Below, piece by piece: positions 6,847 to 15,868 of a DNA stretch of 44,251 nucleotides. The translations under genes were made by a program, and so were the position numbers. Location: NCBI GenBank assembly GCA_018648945.1, contig JABGQJ010000005.1:1-44251 (forward strand), in the 5' to 3' direction. Each line of letters begins with the position of its first letter. The first letter of the stretch is position 1. The notes beneath the pieces were generated by a model. It was given only the letters and a program-made list of their open reading frames with translations, was not told where the DNA came from and ran no database searches. Source of the DNA: Victivallales bacterium (GTDB taxonomy: Bacteria; Verrucomicrobiota; Lentisphaeria; Oligosphaerales; Lenti-02).

Positions 6847-9800
6847 TTAGCGCAGTTCGCGCGCCGAGATGGCAAAGAGTGCGTAGGCCGCTTCTGTACC
6901 GGTATGGCGGAGCTCAATGGTCTCGATCTTGGCGCGGGGCAGGGGGTTGACCCATTCGTGGACATAGGCTGCAGCGTCCGTGCTGCCCGGATGCCGTTCT
7001 TGGCAGAGCGCGGTGGGGAAGCGGAGCAGGTAGGGGCAGCGGACCAGGTATTCCGAGCCGCGGGTGGGTTGCCAGAAGCCGACTTCCATGCCGACCCGAA
7101 GCGGCACGATCCGCTCCACCCCGCCCGCGTATGTCACCCGGAGTTCGGCCACGGGGACGCCTTCGTTGGGAGCCAGGAAACGCTTCAGATACTGTTTCCG
7201 GGCGTCGCCTGCCGCAGGCGGAATCGCGGTGTGGAGGAGAAGCAGGGAGGCGACGCGGCGACCGATGGGTATGGCAGCACTCTTGGCTGTTTCCTGTAGG
7301 TAGACCGCGCGGGGATCGGGCACGGTGAATGGAGTGCGTCCGGCGAGGATTTCGCCCGTGGGGAAGTTGCGCAGGTCGAGATCGGGCCCGAGGTCCGCCC
7401 AGCCTTTGCCGTCGTCCGCCTCCTCGTCGCGCAGGTCTCGGTTCAGCGCCTTGGCGAGGGAGATGGAGAGGCACGTCTCGGTCCCTTTGGGGCGCGGCGG
7501 CTGGGCCTGGAGGCGCAGGATATTGATGTCGTTCCGGCGCGCAAAGGCTTCCTTACTGGTGTCCTCGCGGTTGACGTGCCAGGAATGCTCGGCGGCGAAG
7601 GCCTGGCGCAGCATCTCGCCCCGTTCGCCGGATTGGGTAAGCGGGCACCACGGGTGGCGATACCAGAAGCTGGCGAGGTTGCCGAAGGTGTGCGGGGCAT
7701 CCGCCAGGACCATCTCGCTGGAGTTGGCTTTGACCACCGGGAAGCCGCGCTTGGCCAGCATCTCGCAGGAACCGGCCGAGTGGTTGGCAGACCAGTTGCA
7801 GATGACGATGTCTTTGGGGATCAGGTCCATGGCCTTGCTGCAATCGAAGGGCTTGGCCCCGTTGTGGGTGGGGACGAGCATGTCCCCCCACATCCACATC
7901 TGCACGCCTTTGCCGGCCAGGAACTCGTGCAGGCGGTTGATGTGGTCGGCGTAGATCCGGTGCTTGGGGATGCCGCGGCAGCGGGGGCATTGCTCCGCCT
8001 CTGGCAAGTTGTGGGTCTTCCAGCGGACTTCATCCAGCCCTACGTGCAGGCGCTTGGGGTGGTCGAAGAGGTCCAGCATCTCTTCCATGACGTCGAACAG
8101 CATGGGGTAGGTCTGGGGATGGCGGGTGCAGAGCTGGTGTGGTTTGCCGTCCTCCTGGAGCTCGGGGTATTTGAGCACGATCCAGTTGGCGTGCCCGAGG
8201 ATGTTGGTGTTGGGGATAAGCTCGATGAAGTGATCGCGCGCGAAGCGGATCACATCCCGCATCTGTTCGCGGTTGAGGGCGCAGCGGTTGGCGAGGCGGG
8301 GCCAGCTCTCGTAGCGATACCCCGCCTTCATCTGCCAGACAATGGTATTGAATTTGTAGCCCGCAATCTGGCGGTAGATGTACTCCTTGACGACCTCCGG
8401 GTCGAAGGCGTCCTGCGGCCAACCGCTGGTGAAGATCATGGCGCCACGGAAGGACTGCTCGGGCCAATCCAGCACGTGACAGGCCGGGGCCTGTGGCAGC
8501 CTCCCATCGGGCGTGGCATGGGCGACGAGTTGAAGGAAGGTGCGCGCACCGTAGTATGCCCCCCGGTCGTCAGCCCCCGCGATGAGGACCTGCTCGGGCG
8601 TGACCAGGAGTAGGTACCCCTCGGGTTTGAGCTTGGGCAGATCCGTCCCACTGGCCTTGAGTGCCGCCGCCAGCTCCGGGAAACGGCCGGGCACGCCCAG
8701 CAGGACGCGGGCGGAGGCGTCTGCCAAGACATGCTGACGGACCCCGACTCTCGCCCCGTAAAGCCGGGTCAGTTCGCTCTGGATGACGCCGGCGGTGAAG
8801 CGCGAGCGACCCTCGGGGCCTGGCTGGATGCGCAGTTCCTCTGGGCCGACGGTGAAGGTCCCCTCGGCCAGCTTCAGCTCCTGAGGGGAGGGAATCAGCA
8901 CGAGTTGATCGAGACTCGCTTCGCTGGGCAGCCGAATGTCGAAGGTGAAGGATTGGTAGGCAAGGACCTGTCCCTGTTCGTCGAAACAGGTCCAAAGGAG
9001 CTTGGCCTCGCCTTCCTCCTTGGGTTCGCATGGCACGGGGATCACGAGCCGGTTCCGCCCTTTGGCGAGTTTTTGCTCATGGGCGACGCGGCTTGGCTCG
9101 CCATTCGGGATCTGGAGTTGCACGATCGATTGGGTGCCCAGTGCCTGGTTGCTGTCGAGCTGGCAACGGAAGACATAACCGCCCGTCGTGCCTTCCTCCA
9201 GGACCAACTCGGAGATCGTGGGGGGAGCCGGTGCGAAGGGCCCGTAGATGAGGTCCGCCAGTCCTGCCACGCGCGTGAAGCGCCCGCCGGTCCTCGTCCA
9301 CATGGACAACTCGCCGGTACTGGGGGCTTCGCGACAGACGTTGAAGCCATGTACCGCGCCGGGCTTGGGGGTGCCGCCCAGGTCTGCAAAGGGAATCCGC
9401 ACTTCGGCGATCCATCCGGCGGCGTCCTTGCTTGTCCTGACCGTCCAGCTCCCGTTCCAGGCGATGCCCCGCCCCGGCTCGCCGCCGGGCATGTGGGCGT
9501 CGAACTGGGCTCCGACTGAATTGGCGACGAACTGCCGCCAGTTGCCATGGTCGTGCTCGGGGTCCACGAAGATCTCCACGCAGTCGTCCTCATAGACCAC
9601 TGCATCCCGCGCCGTTTCCTCGGCCTTGAGCTTGTCCATGGCGGATGAGTGCAAGCGGACGCCCAGGTAGATGGCTTCGCTGTCGTAGCAGACACCCGCC
9701 TCGGTCTGGTCCTTGGCGAGGCCTTCGAGCCGGTAGCAGCTGAAGTCTGTCAGCTTGGCGGCCGCGATCCAGGCGGGGTCATCCAGTTGCCCATCGATCA

Positions 9801-10380
9801 CCGGGGCGGCAGGCACCGGCACCGCGCGCAGCACCCGATCCGGTCGCAGGAAGACTTGCCGAGCCGATGAGAGCAGCTCAACCTGGTCGATGTCGAACTC
9901 CGCGTCGGGTTGGCCGGGGTTGATGTAGACGTTCTGGAGACGCCTCGCGTCCAGCTTCTGTTTGCCTCGGTTCCAGCAGCGCGACAGCGGGAAGGTGAGT
10001 TCCTGCCAGCCGGGCTTCTCGACGACGAAATGCAGATTGTAGGTGGGGTGTGTTTTCTCGTTGGTGACGAAAACCAGCGTAGCCTTGGTCATGACCTGCG
10101 GGCTGCGCACGTGGAAGCGTATCCGGTCGTAGCGATCCAGTCGCCAGGGCCCGCTGGGCAGCTTGGGGCTGATCAGGTTGCCTCCGTGCAACCCCTGGCT
10201 GCGGACCTGCATGGCCCGTTCGCCTTGCGCGGCCTGCTCTGCCTCGGCGAATTCCAGCGTTCCCTTGCCATAGACGTTCACCCGCCAGTCGGTGACGCCC
10301 TCCTCGAAGGAGAACAGGAGGTGATCCCGAGCCGCAAGGCAGGGCAGGGCGGCGAGAAGGGCAGCAAGCCAGAAGCGCAT
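6847..10380 (-). CDS. Secreted multidomain GH20-like beta-N-acetylhexosaminidase
   Basis: A predicted 1177-residue secreted protein; the signal peptide covers about residues 1-17. Residues 20-170 form a beta-sandwich of carbohydrate-binding type. Residues 185-380 form a CBM9-like module, seen in PVIDGQLDDPAW, DDCVEIFVDP and WIAEVRIPF. Residues 490-625 resemble the GH20 N-terminal domain, with LIPSPQELKL and GAYYGARTFLQL. Residues 640-930 resemble the GH20 TIM barrel, with the catalytic D783-E784 pair in HVGLDE. A beta-sandwich of unknown type ends the protein. GH20 enzymes remove terminal GlcNAc or GalNAc by substrate-assisted catalysis. The barrel is divergent and carries a CPRCRG insert at 798-803, so the exact specificity is open. 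AAGGAG lies 8 nt before the ATG. Confidence 0.82.
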   Translation of the reverse strand: MRFWLAALLAALPCLAARDHLLFSFEEGVTDWRVNVYGKGTLEFAEAEQAAQGERAMQVRSQGLHGGNLISPKLPSGPWRLDRYDRIRFHVRSPQVMTKATLVFVTNEKTHPTYNLHFVVEKPGWQELTFPLSRCWNRGKQKLDARRLQNVYINPGQPDAEFDIDQVELLSSARQVFLRPDRVLRAVPVPAAPVIDGQLDDPAWIAAAKLTDFSCYRLEGLAKDQTEAGVCYDSEAIYLGVRLHSSAMDKLKAEETARDAVVYEDDCVEIFVDPEHDHGNWRQFVANSVGAQFDAHMPGGEPGRGIAWNGSWTVRTSKDAAGWIAEVRIPFADLGGTPKPGAVHGFNVCREAPSTGELSMWTRTGGRFTRVAGLADLIYGPFAPAPPTISELVLEEGTTGGYVFRCQLDSNQALGTQSIVQLQIPNGEPSRVAHEQKLAKGRNRLVIPVPCEPKEEGEAKLLWTCFDEQGQVLAYQSFTFDIRLPSEASLDQLVLIPSPQELKLAEGTFTVGPEELRIQPGPEGRSRFTAGVIQSELTRLYGARVGVRQHVLADASARVLLGVPGRFPELAAALKASGTDLPKLKPEGYLLLVTPEQVLIAGADDRGAYYGARTFLQLVAHATPDGRLPQAPACHVLDWPEQSFRGAMIFTSGWPQDAFDPEVVKEYIYRQIAGYKFNTIVWQMKAGYRYESWPRLANRCALNREQMRDVIRFARDHFIELIPNTNILGHANWIVLKYPELQEDGKPHQLCTRHPQTYPMLFDVMEEMLDLFDHPKRLHVGLDEVRWKTHNLPEAEQCPRCRGIPKHRIYADHINRLHEFLAGKGVQMWMWGDMLVPTHNGAKPFDCSKAMDLIPKDIVICNWSANHSAGSCEMLAKRGFPVVKANSSEMVLADAPHTFGNLASFWYRHPWCPLTQSGERGEMLRQAFAAEHSWHVNREDTSKEAFARRNDINILRLQAQPPRPKGTETCLSISLAKALNRDLRDEEADDGKGWADLGPDLDLRNFPTGEILAGRTPFTVPDPRAVYLQETAKSAAIPIGRRVASLLLLHTAIPPAAGDARKQYLKRFLAPNEGVPVAELRVTYAGGVERIVPLRVGMEVGFWQPTRGSEYLVRCPYLLRFPTALCQERHPGSTDAAAYVHEWVNPLPRAKIETIELRHTGTEAAYALFAISARELR

Positions 10381-10522
10381 AGTCTATTCTCCTTGGAGTG
10401 GGCGAGTCACCAACATGGCGTGGCGGCATCCCCTGTGCAACATCGCGGCAAAGGGGGGCTGCAGCTGAGACTGCCGCCACTGTTCCTCGGTGTCGTTGCC
10501 GCAGGCGATGCTGGCGGACCAC

Positions 10523-11332
10523 TCAGCCTGGCCAGGTGTAGTCCAGGCCGCAACGACGGGCAAAGGCCTCCACCACGTTCTGACCCCGGAACAAGACGGT
10601 GTGCTCGTCAAGCACTTCGGTGTGGGGAAGCTCCGCGTAGCGCTTGCGTGCTTCCTCTCCGTAGGGGGCGTAGAGGCGTTGGACGTACTCAACGGGGCCT
10701 GCGACCCGGAATGGCTGGAAGTCGCCCAGTCTTGCCAAGGCGGTACGTGTCTTCTCGCGAATGAGTGCTCGGGCTTGCGTGGGCGAGAGGCATTCGCAAT
10801 GATGGGCGTCGTAGCCGGTCTTGACTGGCGCGACCTCGATGTCACCGAGGAGCTCCTGCATTTCCCGGCAGGCGGCGAGATCGCCGCTAATCATCACCAT
10901 GGGAAACCCGTAGTCTCCGGCTTCCATGGCTTCGCCGCCACTTTCGCCGACCCGGATGCCGTTGATCTCGACGAATTCCACCGACTTGCTGCCGGTGTGG
11001 GCGAGGACGCCATCGGGCGTTCCGGCCATGGCATGCTTGCCGACTTCGACCAACGCGTCGAATCCCTGCCAGCCCTGGAGGGGCGGCACCGCTGGGTAAA
11101 AGGCCGGCACCAGAGTGGCGCGCTCGTCCAGCAGTTGGATGTCGATGGCATTGTGCCCCTCTGCCACCTTGACTGCCGTTGCGCCAGCCTCGAACGCCCC
11201 GGCGATGGCAGCGTTGACCTCCCCGGTCATCAGCTCCCGCTGCCACACATCCTGCGGGGTGCGGGACTCGTGTTTGTCCCAGTCGATGATCCCACTCACG
11301 CCTTCCAGGTCCGTGACGATCAGCACTCGCAT
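10523..11332 (-). CDS. M55 family zinc aminopeptidase, DppA-like
   Basis: A 269-residue protein of the M55 family, whose best-studied member, Bacillus DppA, is a D-aminopeptidase. Its zinc ligands in DppA are D8, E10, H60, H104 and E133. Here D8 and E10 lie in TDLEG, H60 in AEGHN, H100 in VGKHAMAG and E130 in VGESG. The match is strong, with a small shift in the last two. There is no signal peptide, so action on imported D-amino-acid peptides is likely. The ATG at 11332 follows CGGAG at 7 nt; an open frame extends further upstream but is not gene-like. It lies 142 bp before the GH20-like gene on the same strand, a pairing that would suit use of peptidoglycan-type fragments. Confidence 0.88.
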   Translation of the reverse strand: MRVLIVTDLEGVSGIIDWDKHESRTPQDVWQRELMTGEVNAAIAGAFEAGATAVKVAEGHNAIDIQLLDERATLVPAFYPAVPPLQGWQGFDALVEVGKHAMAGTPDGVLAHTGSKSVEFVEINGIRVGESGGEAMEAGDYGFPMVMISGDLAACREMQELLGDIEVAPVKTGYDAHHCECLSPTQARALIREKTRTALARLGDFQPFRVAGPVEYVQRLYAPYGEEARKRYAELPHTEVLDEHTVLFRGQNVVEAFARRCGLDYTWPG

Positions 11333-11780
11333 GGTCAATCTCCGTATGGATCGGCTGTCTCCCCTGCGGGGGAGAGTCGTCGGTGCTCGCCCACTGCTGG
11401 GCCCGGCCCGCCGGTTCGCAGACGTCTTCACCCTACCTCGCATTCCTCGCGAGCCAACCGCCGCGGCCGGCGCTGTGCGCGATTCTGCCGCTTGGAACCA
11501 GCAGCCGGGAACGCAGCCGGTTGCGTCTGTCATTCGTGCTGGCTCGGGTGGCTGAAGCAGACAAGTCGTGCGATAGGTTCCGCGGAGGCTTGACAAGCAA
11601 ACGTCCTGCGTATACTTTGACAGTGAATCCAGGAGGTCTACCTCGGCAGCGTCGAGTCCGTCGAGCACGGATAGGTTTTTCCCCGTGACGTTGCGCGATT
11701 CACTCCCCCTCGAAGCTGTATTCAGAGAGACACCACCACCAACTGCGGTATCGTCTGTTACCCAAGGAGTTCCGAGAGTG
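11333..11780. other. 448-bp divergent intergenic region
   Basis: This gap separates the M55 and lipoprotein genes. A 7-bp stem with TGCG loop lies at 11358-11375, 26 nt upstream of the M55 start. A sigma-70-like element is at 11590-11616 on the plus strand. An isolated strong Shine-Dalgarno-like AGGAGGT at 11631-11637 has no start codon within a usable distance. I see no further gene here; open frames in it lack family likeness and proper starts. Confidence 0.5.
11590..11616 (+). promoter_or_regulatory. Sigma-70-like promoter for the lipoprotein gene
   Basis: A perfect TTGACA at 11590-11595 is followed by TATACT at 11611-11616. The spacer is 15 bp, shorter than the ideal 17, but both boxes are nearly consensus in a GC-rich setting. 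It would leave a leader of about 155 nt before the ATG at 11781. Confidence 0.5.
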
Positions 11781-12407
11781 ATGAAAAAGTTGCTACTGCT
11801 TGTCGTTCCCGTGCTGCTGAGTGGGTGTGCGACCAAGGTGGCGTTCACCCCGAACCTCATCGAGGAGTATCACCTCGACGGTGATGCGCTCAAAGATCTG
11901 CAGTTCTACACCTCAGACAAGATCGTGCTCACTCGTGCCGTGACCAACGAGGTCGTAGGCAAGGAGGATCACCATCTCGAGCGTATTGCGGATCGCTACG
12001 TGGAAGTGGTCACCATCGACAAGGACACCCCATGTCGCGTCAAGGAAATTGGTGACGATGCATTCACAGTCTGCTTCGAGGAAGGCGGCTTGCTCACCTT
12101 CGCCAACCAGGCCAAGAGCCAGCGGAAGCCGTACAAAGAGCACACCAGCGGCAAGAACACGAACCCCCTCCGCCTCTATCGTCTGGTCCGTGACGGCAAG
12201 TCTCCGGCCGATGATGCCGCGTTCTTCGAGTACGGTCCTCACATGTACATGTACCAGACCGGTCAGGACGGCGTGAAGAAGGAATTTGCTTCCTTCAACC
12301 ACCGGGACGTGTACCTGAAGGTTGACCGGGACAGTGTCGAGCACCTCTGCAAGAGCCGCAGGAACCCCAAGGGCTGCGCGTTTGCCAGCCCCTGTGCCAA
12401 GAAGTGA
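11781..12407 (+). CDS. Lipoprotein of unknown function
   Basis: A 208-residue protein starting MKKLLLLVVPVLLSGCA, a lipoprotein signal with lipobox LLSGC and the lipidated cysteine at 17. The residue after it is A, so outer-membrane sorting is expected if the usual Asp rule holds. The mature part has no repeats or known motif that I can place; it has HRDVYLKVD near the end and three cysteines in the last 30 residues. The start at 11781 is chosen for the signal peptide; AAGGAG lies 11 nt upstream. A GTG at 11685 would bury the signal. It has its own promoter candidate and strong terminator, so it is probably a single-gene transcript. Its codons look somewhat less GC-rich than its neighbours'. 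Confidence 0.8.
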   Translation: MKKLLLLVVPVLLSGCATKVAFTPNLIEEYHLDGDALKDLQFYTSDKIVLTRAVTNEVVGKEDHHLERIADRYVEVVTIDKDTPCRVKEIGDDAFTVCFEEGGLLTFANQAKSQRKPYKEHTSGKNTNPLRLYRLVRDGKSPADDAAFFEYGPHMYMYQTGQDGVKKEFASFNHRDVYLKVDRDSVEHLCKSRRNPKGCAFASPCAKK

Positions 12408-12444
12408 TCGCCTTCGTAGCGTGATCTTCCGACGTTTCTTTCAG

Positions 12445-12478
12445 AACCCCCTCGCCGATCACGGCGAGGGGGTTTTTC
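12445..12478 (+). terminator. Strong intrinsic terminator
   Basis: An 11-bp perfect stem, CCCCCTCGCCG (12447-12457) pairing with 12462-12472, has an ATCA loop. Flanking AA extends the pairing into a T run (TTTTTCTTT). It lies 37 nt after the lipoprotein stop and is the clearest intrinsic terminator in the window. Confidence 0.93.
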
Positions 12479-12549
12479 TTTGTCAGCAAACTCCAGCCGA
12501 CGTTCGGTGGGCCGGGGTACCGTCTGGTGGCTGGGAGTAGGAGGCCGAT

Positions 12550-15500
12550 ATGCGATTCCCATGGTTAGCTGCGGCTCTGGTCTTTTCCGGTTCCGGTGTG
12601 GTCTGGGGGGCGTTGCCTTCGCCCGAGGTGGCCCGCGTGAACTCGGTGATTCAGAACGGCGGCTTCGAGGAGGGCAACGACCTGCCCGTCTTCTGGAGCC
12701 GACACCCGGGGAAGCCCGAGAACCGAAACGCCCATCTGCGGGACACCACGGTCGCCCACTCCGGCAAGGCATCGGGGAAACTGGTCTGGCTGGATCCCAT
12801 CGCCGGCAAGAACAAGGCCTGGCTTCAGTGGATGAAGTACGGCTTGCCGGTAGAGGGCGGGAGTTCGTTGCTGGTGTCCGGCTATGTGCGGACGGAGAAG
12901 GGCGTCACCGGCTCGCGCGTGGGCATCCATCTCTACGACAGCGCCGGCACGCATCTCGGATTCCACAAGGTCTGCGAGTTGGGACCGACTCCCGATTGGC
13001 AGCCTTTCGAATACGAGTTGCCACTGCCAGACGCCGCCGCCAGGATGGGACTGGCTCTCTACTCCCGTCAAGGCGGGGCCACCTGGTACGACGACATTGC
13101 GGTGATCGGGACCCCGACAACCACGGCACAGCGTGCTACGCCAACGCTGGATGGCGTGCTGTCCGAGGCCTGCTACGTGAAAGACCAAGCGGTCACCGAA
13201 TTCGTCCTCCACACCGGTGCCAAGCTCCCTAGCCAAGCCACCCGGGCCTGGCTGACCCATGACGACCAAGCCCTCTACGTGGCCTTCGACTGCCCCTTCC
13301 CGGTGGGCAGCAAGCTCAAGCTCGATGCCACCGAACGGGATGGCAGGAGCTGGCTGGATGAGAGTGTGGAGGTCTATCTCGACCCAGGGCATGGGCACGC
13401 CGAGTACGTTCAGTTCTGCGTCAATGCCGCCGGTGTCATGCGTGATTCCCGTGGCCAGGATGCATCTTGGAACCGTAAGGTCCGGGTGGCCACCCGCCGC
13501 GAGCGGGACCGTTGGACACTGGAGATGGCGATTCCCTTTGCCGAACTGGGGCTGCCGACCACTGTGGGGCAGATGTGGGGCATCAACCTGGTCCGCAACG
13601 ACCGGACGAGCGGCGAGACCAGTACGTGGTCCTTGGGTGGCTTCCATCGGCCAGCCCGATTCGGGAACGTGAAGCTGTCGGCCAACTTCACCCCCTTCCT
13701 GGCTGCTGCCTTCGAGGTCGCCGCCGCATCCGCAGCCCAGGATCTGGCGCGGTTGCGGCAGGAACTCCAGGCCAATGGGCTACCCGAGGCCACTCTCCAG
13801 CAGATCCAGGGCACCCTGGGCAAGGCGATGGCGGAGGTCGGCACCCTCCGGGCTCATCTGGCGCGTGGCCTCAAGGACGCCGACGACCTGGCGCTCTGCC
13901 AGCAGCACCTGGGGACGATTCGGGCGCTGCATGCCGACGCCCGAGTTCTGGCCGCCCGCCACGCACTTGTCCCCCATGGCTCAACCATCCCGGTAGACGT
14001 GATCATCGTCGACTCGTCGCGGAAAGTCCTCCCCAAGGATGCCCTTGCCGGCGTCCCCATCCGCACCCGCGTCGAGCTGTCAGCGGCTCGGGACGAGACC
14101 GAGGCGTTCCAGTTGGCCATTCGCGCCAGGGGGAGCGCGCAGCGCGTCCGGATCGTGGCCCCGCCCTTGCGCGGTCCCGGTGGCCAGTTGCCCTTGCGTT
14201 GGCACCGCGTGGACTGGGTGACCACTGGCAAACCGAAATCCTACACACCGCGCTCGGTGGGGCGTTGGCCCGATGTCCTGCTGCCGCCTGGAGTGATCGG
14301 TATTCCCGATGGGGAGCTGAAGATGGCTTGGATCGGAGTGGACGTGCCGCCCGATGCGGTGCCTGGGATCTACCGGGGAACGGTTTCGGTGTACTGTGGG
14401 GGGGCGCCCGTCCCCGTGCCGGTGGAACTGCGGGTCAGGCCATTCCGCCTGCCGCGTCCCGGCAGCCTCGCCTGTCCCTTCGGCATCTACGCCAGTGCCC
14501 TCTCCAAGTGGTACTTCGGCACCGGCGACTATGCCAAGCACATTACCCCCAAGCAGTATGCCGTCTGGTGCGAGTTCCTCGGCACCTACCGCCTGACCCC
14601 CAAGAACGCGGCCAACGAGTTCCTGGGCAAGGCTGCCGACGGCAAGGGGGTGGCTGCCGAGGCGCTGAGGACCACCCTCAAGCCCTTCGTCAAGTCTCTT
14701 TACCCCCCGGCCTCCTTTGGCATGTACCGTCTGCCTTGCCCTCGCAGTTGGCAGAATGGCACGACGACCGAGGATCCTGAGATCCAGATGGGACGGCTGC
14801 GTGCCAAGCGGGATGCATACCTGCAACTCGGCCTGCCCAGCACAGCCTACATCTACGGCATCGACGAGCCCTCTCCAGAGGGGTATCCGTTCGTGCGCGA
14901 CATCTACCAACGGGCACGGAAGGCCGCGCCCGACTTCCCGATCATGCAGACGGTGAATCACCGGATTCCCAAGGAGCTCGCGGGCACGGTCGATATCTGG
15001 TGCCCCCTCAGTGCGCGCTACGACGACGGCATTGATTTCTACAAGGAGCGTCTGGCTGCCGGGGAGAAGCTCTGGCTCTATGTTTGCTGCGGTCCGAAGC
15101 CGCCCTACGCGAACTTCTTTGTTGACCAGGAGGGGGCAGCTCACCGGGTTCTGTTCTGGCAGACCTGGCAGGCCAGGGCGACAGGCCTGCTCTACTGGTG
15201 CATGATCTGGTGGGACGGCATGCCTGGCCCCACGACTGAGGGCAAGCACTTCCCCGAAGCCATGCCCAACTACGCCAAGGATCTCAAGACCTACCCTCGC
15301 TTTGGAGTGAATGGCGATGGCGTGCTCATCTGGCCTGGCCCGGATCTCACCCCCTGGCCCTCCCTGCGGTTGGAGATCGTGCGCGATGGCATCGAGGACT
15401 ACGAATACCTCGCCCTCCTCGACCGCTGTGTCCGCGCTGCCACTGTCCGCCAGGACATCGAGGGCGAACTCCTCAAGCGCGCCCAGAGCCTGTTGCGCGT

Positions 15501-15633
15501 CCCGGCCGACATCTCCCGGACCATGAAGGACTACACGCAGACCGCTGCCCCGATGCTCCGGCGGCGCAACCAAGTCGGCGACATGATCGAGATCCTGATC
15601 AAGAAGCTCGGTAGCCAGCCTCCGGTGCGGTAG
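12550..15633 (+). CDS. Secreted DUF4091/GH123-like glycoside hydrolase with CBM modules
   Basis: A predicted 1027-residue secreted protein with signal peptide at 1-20. Residues 30-187 resemble a CBM4/9 sandwich (VIQNGGFEEG, WYDDIAVIG). Residues 195-380 are CBM9-like (PTLDGVLSEACY, DESVEVYLDP, WTLEMAIPF). A helical linker spans 385-470. Residues 480-1010 match the DUF4091/GH123 pattern: an N-terminal sandwich (DETEAFQLAI, PGIYRGTVSV), then a barrel with the likely catalytic D772-E773 in YGIDEPSPE and the signature RLEIVRDGIEDYEYL at 940-954. GH123 enzymes are beta-N-acetylgalactosaminidases using substrate-assisted catalysis; many DUF4091 relatives are uncharacterised. AGGAGG lies 5 nt before the ATG. 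A sulfatase relic starts 2 nt after the stop. Confidence 0.85.
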   Translation: MRFPWLAAALVFSGSGVVWGALPSPEVARVNSVIQNGGFEEGNDLPVFWSRHPGKPENRNAHLRDTTVAHSGKASGKLVWLDPIAGKNKAWLQWMKYGLPVEGGSSLLVSGYVRTEKGVTGSRVGIHLYDSAGTHLGFHKVCELGPTPDWQPFEYELPLPDAAARMGLALYSRQGGATWYDDIAVIGTPTTTAQRATPTLDGVLSEACYVKDQAVTEFVLHTGAKLPSQATRAWLTHDDQALYVAFDCPFPVGSKLKLDATERDGRSWLDESVEVYLDPGHGHAEYVQFCVNAAGVMRDSRGQDASWNRKVRVATRRERDRWTLEMAIPFAELGLPTTVGQMWGINLVRNDRTSGETSTWSLGGFHRPARFGNVKLSANFTPFLAAAFEVAAASAAQDLARLRQELQANGLPEATLQQIQGTLGKAMAEVGTLRAHLARGLKDADDLALCQQHLGTIRALHADARVLAARHALVPHGSTIPVDVIIVDSSRKVLPKDALAGVPIRTRVELSAARDETEAFQLAIRARGSAQRVRIVAPPLRGPGGQLPLRWHRVDWVTTGKPKSYTPRSVGRWPDVLLPPGVIGIPDGELKMAWIGVDVPPDAVPGIYRGTVSVYCGGAPVPVPVELRVRPFRLPRPGSLACPFGIYASALSKWYFGTGDYAKHITPKQYAVWCEFLGTYRLTPKNAANEFLGKAADGKGVAAEALRTTLKPFVKSLYPPASFGMYRLPCPRSWQNGTTTEDPEIQMGRLRAKRDAYLQLGLPSTAYIYGIDEPSPEGYPFVRDIYQRARKAAPDFPIMQTVNHRIPKELAGTVDIWCPLSARYDDGIDFYKERLAAGEKLWLYVCCGPKPPYANFFVDQEGAAHRVLFWQTWQARATGLLYWCMIWWDGMPGPTTEGKHFPEAMPNYAKDLKTYPRFGVNGDGVLIWPGPDLTPWPSLRLEIVRDGIEDYEYLALLDRCVRAATVRQDIEGELLKRAQSLLRVPADISRTMKDYTQTAAPMLRRRNQVGDMIEILIKKLGSQPPVR

Positions 15634-15634
15634 C

Positions 15635-15754
15635 GATGGCAACCGGCCAAACATTCTCTACATCATGGCCGATCAGTTGCGGCCCCAGTCCTGCGGCTAC
15701 TCTGGTGACGACCGGGCTCAGACCCCACACCTGGACCGCTTGGCGGGGGAGGGC
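15635..15754 (+). pseudogene. N-terminal remnant of a sulfatase gene
   Basis: Forty codons read RPNILYIMADQLRPQSCGYS and continue to TPHLDRLAGEG, the unmistakable start of a type I sulfatase (N-I-L-x-I-x-x-D, then P-x-L-D-x-L-A-x-E-G). The similarity stops there; the C-x-P-x-R catalytic cysteine site is never reached. The only nearby ATG, at 15636, is out of frame with this segment, as expected after a 1-nt change in an original MGNRPNIL. The fragment begins 2 nt after the stop of the GH123-like gene, so the two probably once formed an operon. The following 114 bp, to the glycosylase stop at 15869, show nothing I recognise. Confidence 0.82.
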
Positions 15755-15868
15755 AAGAGCCTAGGGATGGAGGGCGCACTTGGCATCCAGGATACCCCCG
15801 CCTGTTTGCGTGTCGCTCGTCCCGCGCGTGTTGACGGCCGGGATCCCGAGGATCGAGCGGGGCTGCAG

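Noticed and set aside
11631..11684. Small gene after the strong AGGAGGT at 11631
   Set aside because: No ATG, GTG or TTG lies at usable distance and no conserved product is readable.
15755..15868. Short minus-strand frame after the glycosylase stop
   Set aside because: It reads cleanly for about 30 codons but has no start, no ribosome site and no recognised family.
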